The notes under the pieces were generated by a model. That model had not been told where the DNA came from and ran no database searches. It was given only the letters and a program-made list of their open reading frames with translations. Made by a program: the position numbers and the translations under genes. From Mycobacterium haemophilum DSM 44634 (lineage in GTDB: Bacteria > Actinomycetota > Actinomycetes > Mycobacteriales > Mycobacteriaceae), in NCBI RefSeq assembly GCF_000340435.2, contig NZ_CP011883.2, forward strand, positions 3,208,687 through 3,272,686: DNA of 64,000 nucleotides. Reading direction: 5' to 3'. Numbering within the stretch: the stretch's first letter is position 1; each line of letters starts with the position of its first letter. Shown here piece after piece: positions 15,676-25,091 of this stretch.

Positions 15676-17946
15676 GTGACCGCTCAACCATTCACCGCAA
15701 CAGTTACTGGCTCCCCACGCATCGGTCCGCGCCGCGAACTCAAACGAGCGACCGAGGGCTATTGGGCCCGACGTATCAGCAGATCAGAACTAGAGTCCAT
15801 TGCCGCGTCGTTGCGCCGCGACATGTGGTCGGACTTGGCCGCCGCCGGCCTGGACTCGGTACCGGTGAACACCTTCTCCTACTACGACCAGATGCTCGAC
15901 ACCGCGGTCATGCTGGGCGCGCTGCCGGCCCGGGCAACAAAAGTCCCCGACGACCTGGATCGGTACTTCGCGCTCGCGCGCGGCAACGACGACATCGAGC
16001 CGCTGGAGATGACGAAGTGGTTCGACACCAACTACCACTACCTGGTTCCCGAGATCGAGCCCGCGACCACGTTCACACTGAACCCGGACAAGGTGCTTTC
16101 TGAGCTGAAAGAAGCACTTGCGCAAGGGATTCCGGCCCGCCCGGTCGTTATCGGGCCGGTCACCTTTCTGTTGCTGAGCAAGGGCATCAATGGCGGGGGC
16201 GCACCGGTCGAGCGGCTGCAGGAGCTGGTGGGAATCTACTCCGAGCTGCTGTCGCTACTCGCCGAGAATGGCGCGCAATGGGTGCAATTCGATGAGCCGG
16301 CGCTGGTGGCTGATCTGTCCCCCGATGCGCCGGCCTTGGCGGAGGCGGTGTACAACGCGCTCGGCTCAGTGAGCAACCGACCCGCCATCTACGTAGCCAC
16401 TTACTTCGGTGATCCCGGTGCTTCCTTGGCGGGGCTGGCCCGCACACCCATCGAGGCGATTGGCATCGACCTGGTCGCCGGTGCGCAGACCGCGGTGGCC
16501 GCCGTGCCCGAGCTGTCTACCAAGACTCTGGTCGCCGGCATCGTCGACGGACGCAATATCTGGCGCACCGACCTGGAATCTGCGTTGGGCAAGCTGGCGA
16601 CCCTGCTGGGTTCGGCAGCCACCGTTACTGTTTCGACGTCGTGCTCCACGCTGCACGTGCCGTATTCGCTGGAACTAGAAACCGACCTGGACGACAACTT
16701 GCGCAGCTGGCTGGCGTTCGGTGCGGAAAAGGTGGCCGAAGTCGTCGTGCTGGCACGCGCACTTCGCGACGGGCGCGACGCGGTCGCCGATGAAATCGCG
16801 GCGTCCAATGCCGCCGTTGCCTCGCGGCGCAGCGATCCGCGGCTGCACAACGGGCAGGTCCGTGCGCGTATCGACTCGATCGTCTCGTCCGGTGCGCACC
16901 GCGGCGAGGCCGCGCAGCGCCGCGCCAGCCAGGACGCGCGCCTACACCTGCCGCCGCTGCCGACCACGACGATCGGCTCCTACCCGCAGACATCGACGAT
17001 CCGCAAGGCGCGCGCGGCGCTGCGGGCCGCTGAGATCGACGAGGCCGAGTACATCAGCAGGATGAAAAAAGAAGTCGCCGAAGTCATTAAGCTGCAGGAG
17101 CAACTCGGGCTCGATGTACTGGTCCATGGCGAGCCGGAGCGCAACGACATGGTGCAGTACTTCGCCGAGCAGCTGGAGGGCTTCGTCGCCACACAGCACG
17201 GCTGGGTGCAGTCCTACGGCAGCCGTTGCGTACGTCCGCCGATCCTCTACGGCGACGTGTCCCGGCCCCACCCGATGACAATCGAGTGGATCACCTACGC
17301 ACAGTCCCTGACCGACAAACCGGTGAAGGGCATGTTGACCGGACCGGTCACGATCTTGGCCTGGTCGTTCGTTCGCGACGACCAGCCGCTGGCCGACACC
17401 GCGAACCAAGTGGCACTGGCGATTCGCGATGAGACCGTGGATCTACAGTCCGCCGGGATCGCGATCATCCAGGTCGACGAGCCCGCCCTACGTGAGCTGC
17501 TGCCACTGCGCCGCGCTGATCAAGACCAGTACTTACGTTGGGCGGTAAGGGCTTTCCGCCTAGCGACCTCGGGGGTTGCCGACTCGACGCAGATCCACAC
17601 TCATCTGTGCTACTCAGAGTTCGGCGAGGTGATTGGAGCTATCGCCGACCTGGACGCCGACGTCACATCCATCGAGGCGGCGCGCTCACACATGGAGGTA
17701 TTGGACGACCTGAACGCGGTCGGCTTCGCCAACAGCGTAGGCCCGGGCGTCTATGACATCCACTCGCCGCGGGTACCAAGCACCGACGAGATGGCCAAGT
17801 CGCTGCACGCAGCATTGAAAGCTATACCGATGCAACGACTTTGGGTTAACCCTGACTGCGGGCTGAAGACCCGATCGGTCGAAGAGGTGGGCGCGTCGCT
17901 GCAGAACATGGTTGCGGCAGCGCACCAGGTGCGGGCCGGGGCCTAA
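15676..17946 (+). CDS. metE: Cobalamin-independent methionine synthase
   Basis: A 756-residue MetE that transfers a methyl group from 5-methyltetrahydropteroyl-triglutamate to homocysteine. It has two TIM-barrel halves. The N-terminal half begins ATVTGSPRIGPRRELKRA, and the C-terminal half begins TTTIGSYPQT near residue 431. The zinc and homocysteine site residues are visible in IHTHLCYSEF (His/Cys) and in the late NPDCGLKTR motif (Cys). The GTG start at 15676 follows AAAGGACGA. Expression is governed by the upstream B12 riboswitch. It is convergent with the next gene, with a few bases of overlap at the stops. Confidence 0.97.
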   Translation: MTAQPFTATVTGSPRIGPRRELKRATEGYWARRISRSELESIAASLRRDMWSDLAAAGLDSVPVNTFSYYDQMLDTAVMLGALPARATKVPDDLDRYFALARGNDDIEPLEMTKWFDTNYHYLVPEIEPATTFTLNPDKVLSELKEALAQGIPARPVVIGPVTFLLLSKGINGGGAPVERLQELVGIYSELLSLLAENGAQWVQFDEPALVADLSPDAPALAEAVYNALGSVSNRPAIYVATYFGDPGASLAGLARTPIEAIGIDLVAGAQTAVAAVPELSTKTLVAGIVDGRNIWRTDLESALGKLATLLGSAATVTVSTSCSTLHVPYSLELETDLDDNLRSWLAFGAEKVAEVVVLARALRDGRDAVADEIAASNAAVASRRSDPRLHNGQVRARIDSIVSSGAHRGEAAQRRASQDARLHLPPLPTTTIGSYPQTSTIRKARAALRAAEIDEAEYISRMKKEVAEVIKLQEQLGLDVLVHGEPERNDMVQYFAEQLEGFVATQHGWVQSYGSRCVRPPILYGDVSRPHPMTIEWITYAQSLTDKPVKGMLTGPVTILAWSFVRDDQPLADTANQVALAIRDETVDLQSAGIAIIQVDEPALRELLPLRRADQDQYLRWAVRAFRLATSGVADSTQIHTHLCYSEFGEVIGAIADLDADVTSIEAARSHMEVLDDLNAVGFANSVGPGVYDIHSPRVPSTDEMAKSLHAALKAIPMQRLWVNPDCGLKTRSVEEVGASLQNMVAAAHQVRAGA

Positions 17947-19697
17947 GTCACCTCGGACTCGTCGGCTGGCTCGGACAGCACCTGGACCGGCACATCGTCG
18001 GCCCAGGGCTGCCGAGTCACCATGTCGGCCACCCTGACCACACCGCGCTCGAATTCGCCTGTCGCCGCGTCCACCAGCCGGTACGCCTGGGTTTGTTTGT
18101 GGATCGGCTGCGCGTCGAGTAGCACGATACGCACCTCGCCGGGTGCGAAGTGGCAGCGCTGCTGCATCGCGGTGATCAGTTGCTCGTTGTGCATGTGGCC
18201 GTCGCCAAAATTCCACCCGACGGCGGTACTGCAGATCCGTTCTCCGTCGGTGATGACATAGTCATCTTCGTTGTGGCCAGCCATCGCCCGATGCGCCAGG
18301 GTGAACAGCGCCCTGCCGTGGGTGTTCATGGCGCGGAACGCATATCCGAGGTACATCGGAATTTGCGCCCGCTCCTTGCCGTAAAAGCGCTCCAGCTGAG
18401 CCTGCGGCATGCTCGCGATCGCCACGATGCCCCTCTTGATCTTCTCGTCGGCCGAGGGTTTAACGCACCACAGCGTGGTGTCCCAGTTGCCGGCGTAATA
18501 GCGCATGCCGGCCAGAAACGAGATCTTGCGCGGGAACACGTTACCCGCGACGACGATTCCCGCGACCAGAGCGATCAGAATCGCCACCGGCACCGGATTT
18601 CTCAGGTCACTCAGACCCAGCTGAGCATGGCCGACAAAGAGCGACAGCACACCGAAGATCATGAAGACATTCCACTCCAGCGGCACGCCCATCGGGATCG
18701 CCGTCAGGATCCCCAGGTGGAAGCACACCATTACCGTCGCGGCCACCACGGTTGGCCAGCCACCGTGAGCGAAAAACAGCACAATAGGCACACACATCTC
18801 GATGAACGTGCTGACGTAGGCGAAGATCCGTGACAATCGTCCGGGCCGCAGGTCGTCGGGAAACCTCTCGAAGAACATCCGTTTGACAAACCGCGGCCGC
18901 AGCAGCGGGTTGTTAGACATCATCGTCGAGATCACGAACGGGAAGTGCCGGTTGAGCTTTGACGTCGCTGCGCCCATCCAGATCACCAGGAACACCAGCT
19001 TGGCCGCGACGATCATGTCTGTGGCGTTCGAGCCGCCGAACAAGAAGGTCACCGTCAGCGTCGCGTAAATCTCGCCGCGGGCGGCCAGGAAGATCACTTT
19101 GTCGCGAAGCCCAAGCATCGCAAGGATTACCAGAATAAGCACGATCTCCCACACCGGCAGCACCCCCACGGTGGTGCCCAACTCTCGAATCGGGCCGGTG
19201 CCATCGGAAAACAACGCCCCCAACGTCATCGCCAACAGCGCCGCATACAGCACGACATCCACCGGCTTGCGCGCAGTGCCCTTCGTCAACGGGACGCGAT
19301 CCGGCCACGGTGGCAGCCGGATGGTGCCGAACCGCATCCAGTAGAGGATCGAGCCCATCGGCGGAAAGAACCGGTTGTTGAGCGGCCCGAAGCCACAGCC
19401 CAGCCCGATCACCTCGAACAGCATCGTGTAGAGCACGACCTTCTGGAACACGATCGGCTCCGAATACCACGACAGGACACTGGCGAACCCATTGATGCCA
19501 GTGGTGGTCAGCACAATCAGCCAGGCCACCAGGATGTAGAGCAGGATTTTGACCACGTAGAACAAGTGCACTGCGACCGGCGTCCCAAAACCCACTTCGG
19601 CCCAGTGCCTGGCCATCGGGCGGATCTTTTCGCTGCGCGTGCCCTTGCTCCACTCGACCATGTCGACCTGCGGTAGGTCGGGTGTGAGAAATCCCAT
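17943..19697 (-). CDS. Large conserved membrane protein, DUF3556 (Rv1132-like)
   Basis: A 584-residue protein with about ten TM helices between residues 45 and 400 and a soluble C-terminal domain (about 410-584). The latter contains DDYVITDGERICSTAVGWNFGDGHMHNEQL and a QLERFYGKERAQ stretch. It is an actinobacterial family of unknown function. Length and position match H37Rv Rv1132, next to metE. The stop codons of the two convergent genes overlap by four bases. The ATG at 19697 is the only sensible start (MGFLTPDLPQVDMVEW). Confidence 0.88.
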   Translation of the reverse strand: MGFLTPDLPQVDMVEWSKGTRSEKIRPMARHWAEVGFGTPVAVHLFYVVKILLYILVAWLIVLTTTGINGFASVLSWYSEPIVFQKVVLYTMLFEVIGLGCGFGPLNNRFFPPMGSILYWMRFGTIRLPPWPDRVPLTKGTARKPVDVVLYAALLAMTLGALFSDGTGPIRELGTTVGVLPVWEIVLILVILAMLGLRDKVIFLAARGEIYATLTVTFLFGGSNATDMIVAAKLVFLVIWMGAATSKLNRHFPFVISTMMSNNPLLRPRFVKRMFFERFPDDLRPGRLSRIFAYVSTFIEMCVPIVLFFAHGGWPTVVAATVMVCFHLGILTAIPMGVPLEWNVFMIFGVLSLFVGHAQLGLSDLRNPVPVAILIALVAGIVVAGNVFPRKISFLAGMRYYAGNWDTTLWCVKPSADEKIKRGIVAIASMPQAQLERFYGKERAQIPMYLGYAFRAMNTHGRALFTLAHRAMAGHNEDDYVITDGERICSTAVGWNFGDGHMHNEQLITAMQQRCHFAPGEVRIVLLDAQPIHKQTQAYRLVDAATGEFERGVVRVADMVTRQPWADDVPVQVLSEPADESEVT

Positions 19698-20054
19698 GGT
19701 GTTACACCCTAGAACCCGCGCTCGGGCTCGCCCCGGCGAATCCTTTGCCAGCCGGCCTGGAGGCGGAATACCGCGGAATTAAGCTGTGGTGTCGACCATC
19801 CTGGGCGCCGATTCGAAGGCGGATTGCGAGGCGGTGCGCCACCGTAGAGTGCCGGCCGAGATATGCCCGACACCTTCCCTAGGTTGGCGGCCGTGTCATG
19901 GTCGACGAGAAGTAGGGCAGCAGTTTGGCCTATTCGTGCACTGGCCAACCGGATTGAATCGCCGCAGAAATCCGCCGGAACCGGATTTGCGGGTCTTCGA
20001 CCCGTGTAGTTTGCTGCTGGGACGCGGCACCACTGCAAACTACGGGAGCCAGTC
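19698..20054. other. Intergenic, possible relic of a DNA-binding protein
   Basis: No intact gene. A minus-strand frame (20056-19709) contains TAANLGKVSGISRPALY, which looks like a helix-turn-helix of the resolvase/recombinase type, but nothing recognisable flanks it. In H37Rv the next genes after Rv1132 are prpC, prpD and a regulator; none of these are present here. The + strand carries the promoter region of the amine oxidase, with GGGAGCCA before its ATG. Confidence 0.35.
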
Positions 20055-21428
20055 ATGGCGGAGTTCGACTATTGCGTCGTTGGAGCGGGATTCGCTGGTT
20101 TGACTGCCGCGCTGCGGCTCAAACAAGCGGGCCGTTCGGTGGCCTTGTTGGAGGCACGTGACCGGGTCGGTGGCCGCACCTTCACCGAAACTCGCCAGGA
20201 CGGGGTTTGGATTGACCGTGGCGGCGCATGGATCGGGCCGGGCCAGGATCGGATTTACGCGCTGATGGAGGAGTTCGGCGTGCCGGAATACAAGCAGTAC
20301 AGCGACGGCGAAGCGATGATGATCGTCGACGGCAAGAAGCACCGATACGGCGGCACCATCCCATGGACAATGAGCAAGTGGGCAGTCACCAACCTTGGTC
20401 TGGGTTTGCTCGCGGTGGAGAGGATGTGCAAATCTGTTCCGCGCGAAGCCCCGTGGGAGGCCAAGGAGGCCGCCGAATGGGACCGCATCAGCCTGGCGGA
20501 ATGGCTCGATAGGAGCACGTTGTCCAAGCCGGCCCGGCAGATGCTGGACATGGCACTAGCCGGCCCGTACACGTCGGCGGCGTCGGAGGTGTCTTTGCTG
20601 TGGATGCTGCTGCAGATGGGGTCGGCCGGCGGTCCCAACTTTGTCATTTCCGGTGAGGGCGGCGCTCAGGATGCTCGGCCGGTGGGCGGGATGGGCGCCA
20701 TTTATCGACCGATAGCCGCCGAACTCGGTGATGCGCTGCAGGTGTCGCAGCCGGTCCGGCACATCGAACAGGACCGCGACGGCGTCACGGTGCGCGCCGA
20801 TGAGTTGACAGTGCGGGCGCGCCGAGTCATCGTGGCGATTCCACTGGCAATCGCCACCTCGATCGGCTACGAGCCGACGCTGCCGCTGGATCGAGCTTTG
20901 CTGCATCAGCGCATGCCAAGCGGCGCCGTCTTTAAGATCTCGGTCTGCTATGACGAGCCGTTCTGGCGTGCCGATGGGTTGTGCGGCCAGTCCGCCTCGC
21001 CGGGATCGCCGGCCACCTTGACCATCGACGCGTGCACGGACACCGCCGTGCCGGGGATCATGTGCGTCATCACCGAGGGACCCGCCGCGCGTCGGCTAGC
21101 GAAACTCGACCATGCCGACCGCAAAGCGGTGATCGTCGGCGAACTGGTCGATCGGTTCGGCACCAAGGCGAGCCTGCCCATCGAGTACCACGAGCAGAAC
21201 TGGTCTACCGAACGCTATTCCGGTGGCGGGATGATCAGCCACGCCCCACCCGGGGTGCTGACCGAATTCGGCTACACGCTGCGTGAGCCGTGCGGTCGCA
21301 TCCATTGGGCCGGAACGGAAAGCTCGGCCATCATGTGCGGATGGGTCGATGGAGCCGTTCGCTCCGGAGAGCGCGCCGCGGCCGAAGTGCTAGCACACGA
21401 GGCGCCGCCGGCTACTGGGTTTGTTTGA
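20055..21428 (+). CDS. Flavin-containing amine oxidase (AofH-like)
   Basis: A 457-residue FAD oxidase of the MAO/PAO family that oxidises amines to aldehydes with release of H2O2. The FAD fold is YCVVGAGFAGLTAALRLKQAG followed by LLEARDRVGGRT (residues 5-40). The second FAD signature is GRIHWAGTESSAIMCGWVDGAVRSGERAA near the end. The style is that of M. tuberculosis AofH (Rv3170), a different locus in H37Rv. Here it stands where the methylcitrate genes lie in H37Rv. Its 3' end overlaps the convergent DoxX gene by 17 bp. The amine substrate is unknown. Confidence 0.9.
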   Translation: MAEFDYCVVGAGFAGLTAALRLKQAGRSVALLEARDRVGGRTFTETRQDGVWIDRGGAWIGPGQDRIYALMEEFGVPEYKQYSDGEAMMIVDGKKHRYGGTIPWTMSKWAVTNLGLGLLAVERMCKSVPREAPWEAKEAAEWDRISLAEWLDRSTLSKPARQMLDMALAGPYTSAASEVSLLWMLLQMGSAGGPNFVISGEGGAQDARPVGGMGAIYRPIAAELGDALQVSQPVRHIEQDRDGVTVRADELTVRARRVIVAIPLAIATSIGYEPTLPLDRALLHQRMPSGAVFKISVCYDEPFWRADGLCGQSASPGSPATLTIDACTDTAVPGIMCVITEGPAARRLAKLDHADRKAVIVGELVDRFGTKASLPIEYHEQNWSTERYSGGGMISHAPPGVLTEFGYTLREPCGRIHWAGTESSAIMCGWVDGAVRSGERAAAEVLAHEAPPATGFV

Positions 21429-21921
21429 CCGGCGGCCGGTAGAAGATCAGCAACTGGCCAAGCGCCCCGGCGAGACCCAGCAGCGCCGAGATCAGCAACC
21501 CATTCCAACCCTCGAACCAATTCTTGCCAAAGATCAGCCAATCTAGGCTGAACCGCCCGGCACCCAACGTGGCAACCACGACCGCGCTGGTCGCCAGCAC
21601 CAGGTTGTACTCCCAGCCTTCCTTGACGATGAAAAAGCCGTTGGGTCGGTGCACCGTCCAGGCAGCAACCAACATCAGCGAGACGAAGCCCGCCGCCGGG
21701 ATCGGTGTCAGCAAGCCAGCGGCCAAACCCAGCCCGGCGGACATCTCGGTCGTCGCGGCCACGACAGCGTGAAACCTCCCCGGCTTCATGCCGATGCTCT
21801 CGAACCACCGCGCCGTTCCCGGTATCCGACCGCCGCCGAAAAACTTGTTGTAGCCATGCGCGGCGAGTGTCAACCCCAGCACCAGCCGCAGGATCAATAA
21901 CCCAACGTCATAGGGAGTCAT
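21412..21921 (-). CDS. DoxX-family membrane protein
   Basis: A 169-residue protein with four TM helices. The DoxX motif RLVLGLTLAAHGYNKFFGGG is at residues 12-31 and HRPNGFFIVKEGWEYNLVL at about 100-118. Mycobacterial DoxX relatives are linked to thiol and oxidative-stress complexes, but this copy has no such partner beside it. The start at 21921 (MTPYDVGLL) is preferred over an upstream Met that would add 14 polar residues. It converges on the amine oxidase gene. Confidence 0.88.
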   Translation of the reverse strand: MTPYDVGLLILRLVLGLTLAAHGYNKFFGGGRIPGTARWFESIGMKPGRFHAVVAATTEMSAGLGLAAGLLTPIPAAGFVSLMLVAAWTVHRPNGFFIVKEGWEYNLVLATSAVVVATLGAGRFSLDWLIFGKNWFEGWNGLLISALLGLAGALGQLLIFYRPPVKQTQ

Positions 21922-22087
21922 AGAGTCAAACCTAGACCTGCGGACGGGTTTGCCGACCGTCAACCTGGCGACCCGTCACTAGCCAGGCTGCTCGAGCCCT
22001 CCGCACTGCTGCGCATCCACGTGGCGATACGCTGCGGGTTCGGCACGACTGGCTCGGGCCCATCAGGACACACCGCAGTACGAGGGG

Positions 22088-23737
22088 GTGCATATCACGA
22101 CGTCAAGCGACCACGCAGGCGCGACCACCGAGCACTCCGTAGTGTTGCTGAACGGCGACGCGCATCAACCGCGGGAAATCCTGGGCGGCAAGGGCCATGG
22201 CATCAACGCGATGTGCCGACACCAATTGCCGGTACCCCCGGCGTTCTGCATCACCACCGAGGTCGGCCGCCGGTATTTGGCCGACCCTGGGCCCACGATG
22301 GAGGCGATCTGGGACGATGTGCTGGATCGGATGCGGTGGCTGGAAGCCGAAACCTCACGCACGTTTGGGCGGGGGCCGCGGCCATTGCTGGTCAGCGTTC
22401 GCTCCGGGTCGGTCCAGTCAATGCCCGGCATGATGGACACGATTCTGGACTTGGGCATGAATGATCCCGTCGAGCAGGCGCTGGCCACGTCCAGCACCTC
22501 GCCGAGCGCCCAAACCTTCGCCCGCGACACCCGCTTGCGGTTCACTCGCAGGTATCGGCGCGTCGTGGGTGAGTCAGCTCCCCCACCCGCCGATCCCTAT
22601 GCCCAGTTACGCGCGGGCATCGAGTCCGTTTTCGCCTCATGGAATTCGCCTCGTGCAGTTGCTTACCGCGCTCACTACGGCATGGACGATCAGAGTGGTA
22701 CCGCTGTGATTGTGCAGGCGATGGTATTTGGCAACCAAGGCGCCAACTCCGGAGCCGGAGCGTTATTTTCCCGCAATCCTATAACCGGCGCCAGTGAACC
22801 GTTCGGCGAGTGGCTGCCCGGCGGCCAAGGTGATGACGTGGTGTCGGGATTGGTTGATGTACAGCCGATTACGGACCTGCGCGACGAGCAACCGGCTGTC
22901 TACGACGAGCTGGTGGATGCCGCTGGCTGCTTGGAGCGGCTCGGATCTGACGTGCAAGAGATCGAGTTCACCGTCGAGGACGGCAAGTTGTGGCTACTGC
23001 AGACGCGGGCCGCAGAGCGCTCGGCGCAGGCGGCAGTGCGCCTGGCGCTGCAACTGCGGCGTGAGGGGCTCATCGACGACACCGAGGCACTGCGCCGGGT
23101 GACCCCGGCGCACGTCAAGACCGTGCTGCTACCCGCACTGCAGCCGGAAATACGGTTAGCTGCACCACTTTTAGCCAAAGGTCTGCCCGCTTGCCCGGGC
23201 GTGGTATCAGGCAAGGCGTACACCGAAGTTGATGAGGCGCTAGACGCCGCCGAGGCCGGCGAGCAGGTCATCCTGGTGCGCGACCACACCAAGCCCGAAG
23301 ACGTCCTCGGCATGCTGGCCGCACAGGGCGTTGTCACCGAGGTCGGCGGCGCCGCCAGCCATGCGGCAGTGGTCAGCCGCGAACTCGGTCGGGTCGCCGT
23401 GGTGGGCTGCGGCCAGGGAATCGCCGCATCGCTGGCTGGCAAACAGATCACCGTCGACGGCGACGAAGGCGAGGTGCGCCAGGGCAATCTGACACTGTCC
23501 GCGTGGTCAGAGAACGACACGCCGGAGCTGCGCGAGCTGGCTGACATCGCGCGACGCATCAGCCCGCTGCGTGCGCACGCGACTGGAGACCACCCGAAGC
23601 TGGATGACTCCTCCGATGCCGCGGTGCGCGCAGCCATGGACACCGGGCACACCGACGTGGTGTCAGCCGCCCCGCTGATCATTATGATGACCGCGCTGCG
23701 GCTGCAAGGCTCAACGGATTCAAGAGCCAAGCCGTGA
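22088..23737 (+). CDS. ppdK: Pyruvate,phosphate dikinase, short form (Rv1127c-like)
   Basis: A 549-residue protein with the N-terminal ATP-grasp domain (FGGKG-like start at NGDAHQPREILGGKGHGINAM, residues 19-40) and the PEP-utilising swivel domain. The phosphohistidine loop is EVGGAASHAAVVSRELGRVAVVGCG (about 418-442). Full PPDKs are about 870 residues. The C-terminal TIM barrel that binds PEP/pyruvate is missing, as it also is in M. tuberculosis PpdK. Whether it acts alone is doubtful. It overlaps the next gene as GTGA and is probably made with it. The GTG start at 22088 follows GAGGGG. Confidence 0.88.
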   Translation: MHITTSSDHAGATTEHSVVLLNGDAHQPREILGGKGHGINAMCRHQLPVPPAFCITTEVGRRYLADPGPTMEAIWDDVLDRMRWLEAETSRTFGRGPRPLLVSVRSGSVQSMPGMMDTILDLGMNDPVEQALATSSTSPSAQTFARDTRLRFTRRYRRVVGESAPPPADPYAQLRAGIESVFASWNSPRAVAYRAHYGMDDQSGTAVIVQAMVFGNQGANSGAGALFSRNPITGASEPFGEWLPGGQGDDVVSGLVDVQPITDLRDEQPAVYDELVDAAGCLERLGSDVQEIEFTVEDGKLWLLQTRAAERSAQAAVRLALQLRREGLIDDTEALRRVTPAHVKTVLLPALQPEIRLAAPLLAKGLPACPGVVSGKAYTEVDEALDAAEAGEQVILVRDHTKPEDVLGMLAAQGVVTEVGGAASHAAVVSRELGRVAVVGCGQGIAASLAGKQITVDGDEGEVRQGNLTLSAWSENDTPELRELADIARRISPLRAHATGDHPKLDDSSDAAVRAAMDTGHTDVVSAAPLIIMMTALRLQGSTDSRAKP

Positions 23738-24339
23738 CCGAATTGACAGTGCTGCAGGCGGTTCGACTGAAGGGCCGGGTAAGCCCTGCCGGCTTGGCCG
23801 CGACTTTGGACGACGATCATGTCGAGCTCGCCAAAATCGTCGAACAACTAACCGCCGCCGGCCTACTGGTCGAGGGAACGACGTTGAGGATCAGCCCCAC
23901 GGGCCGCGCCAGGCTGAACGCGTTGCTCGACAAGGAGCGCAAGGGTATCGACGTAGCCGCGCTGGCCGCTATCTATCGCGAATTCCGTTCCGTTAACCTT
24001 GATTTCAAAGCCCTGGCCACGGACTGGCAGGTCAAAGACGGCATTCCCAACACCCACGAGGACCCTGAATACGACGCCGGGATAGTGTCGCGCCTCGATG
24101 CAGTGCACGAGCGGGTGGTACCGATCATCGAGGCGGCTGCGACGCGGCTGCCACGGTTGAATGCTTACCTGACGAAACTGCGTGCGGCGCTGGACAACGT
24201 CCATGCTGGACAGATCGCCTGGCTGACTAAGCCGCTCATCGACTCTTACCACACGGTGTGGTTCGAACTGCACGAGGAGCTGATCCTCGCTGCTGGCCTT
24301 ACCCGCGAGGAAGCCGCGAGATCCGGTGATGCGCAGTAA
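23734..24339 (+). CDS. Conserved protein coupled to ppdK (Rv1126c-like)
   Basis: A 201-residue soluble protein. The first 65 residues resemble a winged helix (LQAVRLKGRVSPAGLAATLDDDHVELAKIVEQLTAAGLLVE), followed by an alpha-helical part. The GTG start overlaps the ppdK TGA. The same pair occurs in H37Rv (Rv1127c/Rv1126c). Because the partner lacks its substrate-binding barrel, this protein may serve the same reaction or its regulation; that is inference. No catalytic motif is visible. Confidence 0.8.
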   Translation: MTELTVLQAVRLKGRVSPAGLAATLDDDHVELAKIVEQLTAAGLLVEGTTLRISPTGRARLNALLDKERKGIDVAALAAIYREFRSVNLDFKALATDWQVKDGIPNTHEDPEYDAGIVSRLDAVHERVVPIIEAAATRLPRLNAYLTKLRAALDNVHAGQIAWLTKPLIDSYHTVWFELHEELILAAGLTREEAARSGDAQ

Positions 24340-24399
24340 TTTCCGTAGACTCCAACCCAACCCCGATACCGCGCAGCAAACTCAGGTGCATTACCGGAA

Positions 24400-24792
24400 T
24401 CAGATGGCGACGACGCGGATCAGTTCCTCGAGGCCGGTAAAGTCATCCGCGTTGCGACTGTAGAGGTCTAAGCGGTTGGCGTGCGCCGTCGCAGCGATCA
24501 ATAGATCAGCGAACCTGCTTCGCGGCTTTCTTCCTTCGCGCACCACGGCTGCCACAATTAGTCCGTAACTACGTACCGCGGCCCCGTCGAAAGGGATTGG
24601 CTCCAAGGTCGATTCGATCTCTTGCAACCGGGCCTGCCGTTTAGCCGCCTCCATCGGTGTCGTGGCCAACAACGGACCGGCCGCCAGCTCAGCAGCCGTA
24701 ATGGCCGAGATCGCCATCTCGTCGGGCAGTGCGGCTACCACCGCCGGATCGTGCCAGTCGACCACGACCGACGTATCCAGAAGGCCGGGCAT
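24400..24792 (-). CDS. VapC-type PIN-domain toxin
   Basis: A 130-residue PIN RNase. The acidic residues of the active site are present: Asp in LLDTSVVVDWHD (residue 6), Glu in ITAAELAAG, Asp in RFADLLIAATA and Asp in YSRNADDFTGL. It would cleave RNA when not bound by its antitoxin. The start at 24792 is preferred to the adjacent Met one codon upstream. The antitoxin gene lies directly upstream on the same strand, ending 4 bp before. The pair lies between Rv1126c and Rv1125 homologues, a site with no TA pair that I recall in H37Rv. Confidence 0.9.
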   Translation of the reverse strand: MPGLLDTSVVVDWHDPAVVAALPDEMAISAITAAELAAGPLLATTPMEAAKRQARLQEIESTLEPIPFDGAAVRSYGLIVAAVVREGRKPRSRFADLLIAATAHANRLDLYSRNADDFTGLEELIRVVAI

Positions 24793-24796
24793 CATC

Positions 24797-25045
24797 CTAA
24801 AGATCTTGGTCGATCGACTGGTCAAGGTCGGCGCGGAACTGCCGATGGTCAATGCGCACCGCGACACCGGCCAGCGTCGCAACTTCTTCGCGCGTGATGA
24901 AGGTGCGGCGACCGACTCGTATCGGGCGAAGCTCGGCTACCGGCTCGCCGTTGCGAGTAACGACGAATGTCTCGCCTGCGCTGACAGCGTCGATCACCTT
25001 CGCATTCTCATTGCGCAAGTCGCGCTGCGGGATCGTCCTAGCCAC
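24797..25045 (-). CDS. VapB-type antitoxin, Phd/YefM fold
   Basis: An 82-residue protein. Its N-terminal DNA-binding part reads RTIPQRDLRNENAKVIDAVSAGETFVVTRNGEPVAELRPI, the Phd/YefM pattern, and the C-terminal tail (RQFRADLDQSIDQDL) is acidic and would wrap the toxin. The start is a GTG (25045); the longer open frame upstream is not of the family. It precedes vapC and likely represses the operon together with it. Confidence 0.88.
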   Translation of the reverse strand: MARTIPQRDLRNENAKVIDAVSAGETFVVTRNGEPVAELRPIRVGRRTFITREEVATLAGVAVRIDHRQFRADLDQSIDQDL

Positions 25046-25091
25046 CACCCAACCGTAGCGTATTACGCTACGGTTTGCTACAGAACTGCCG

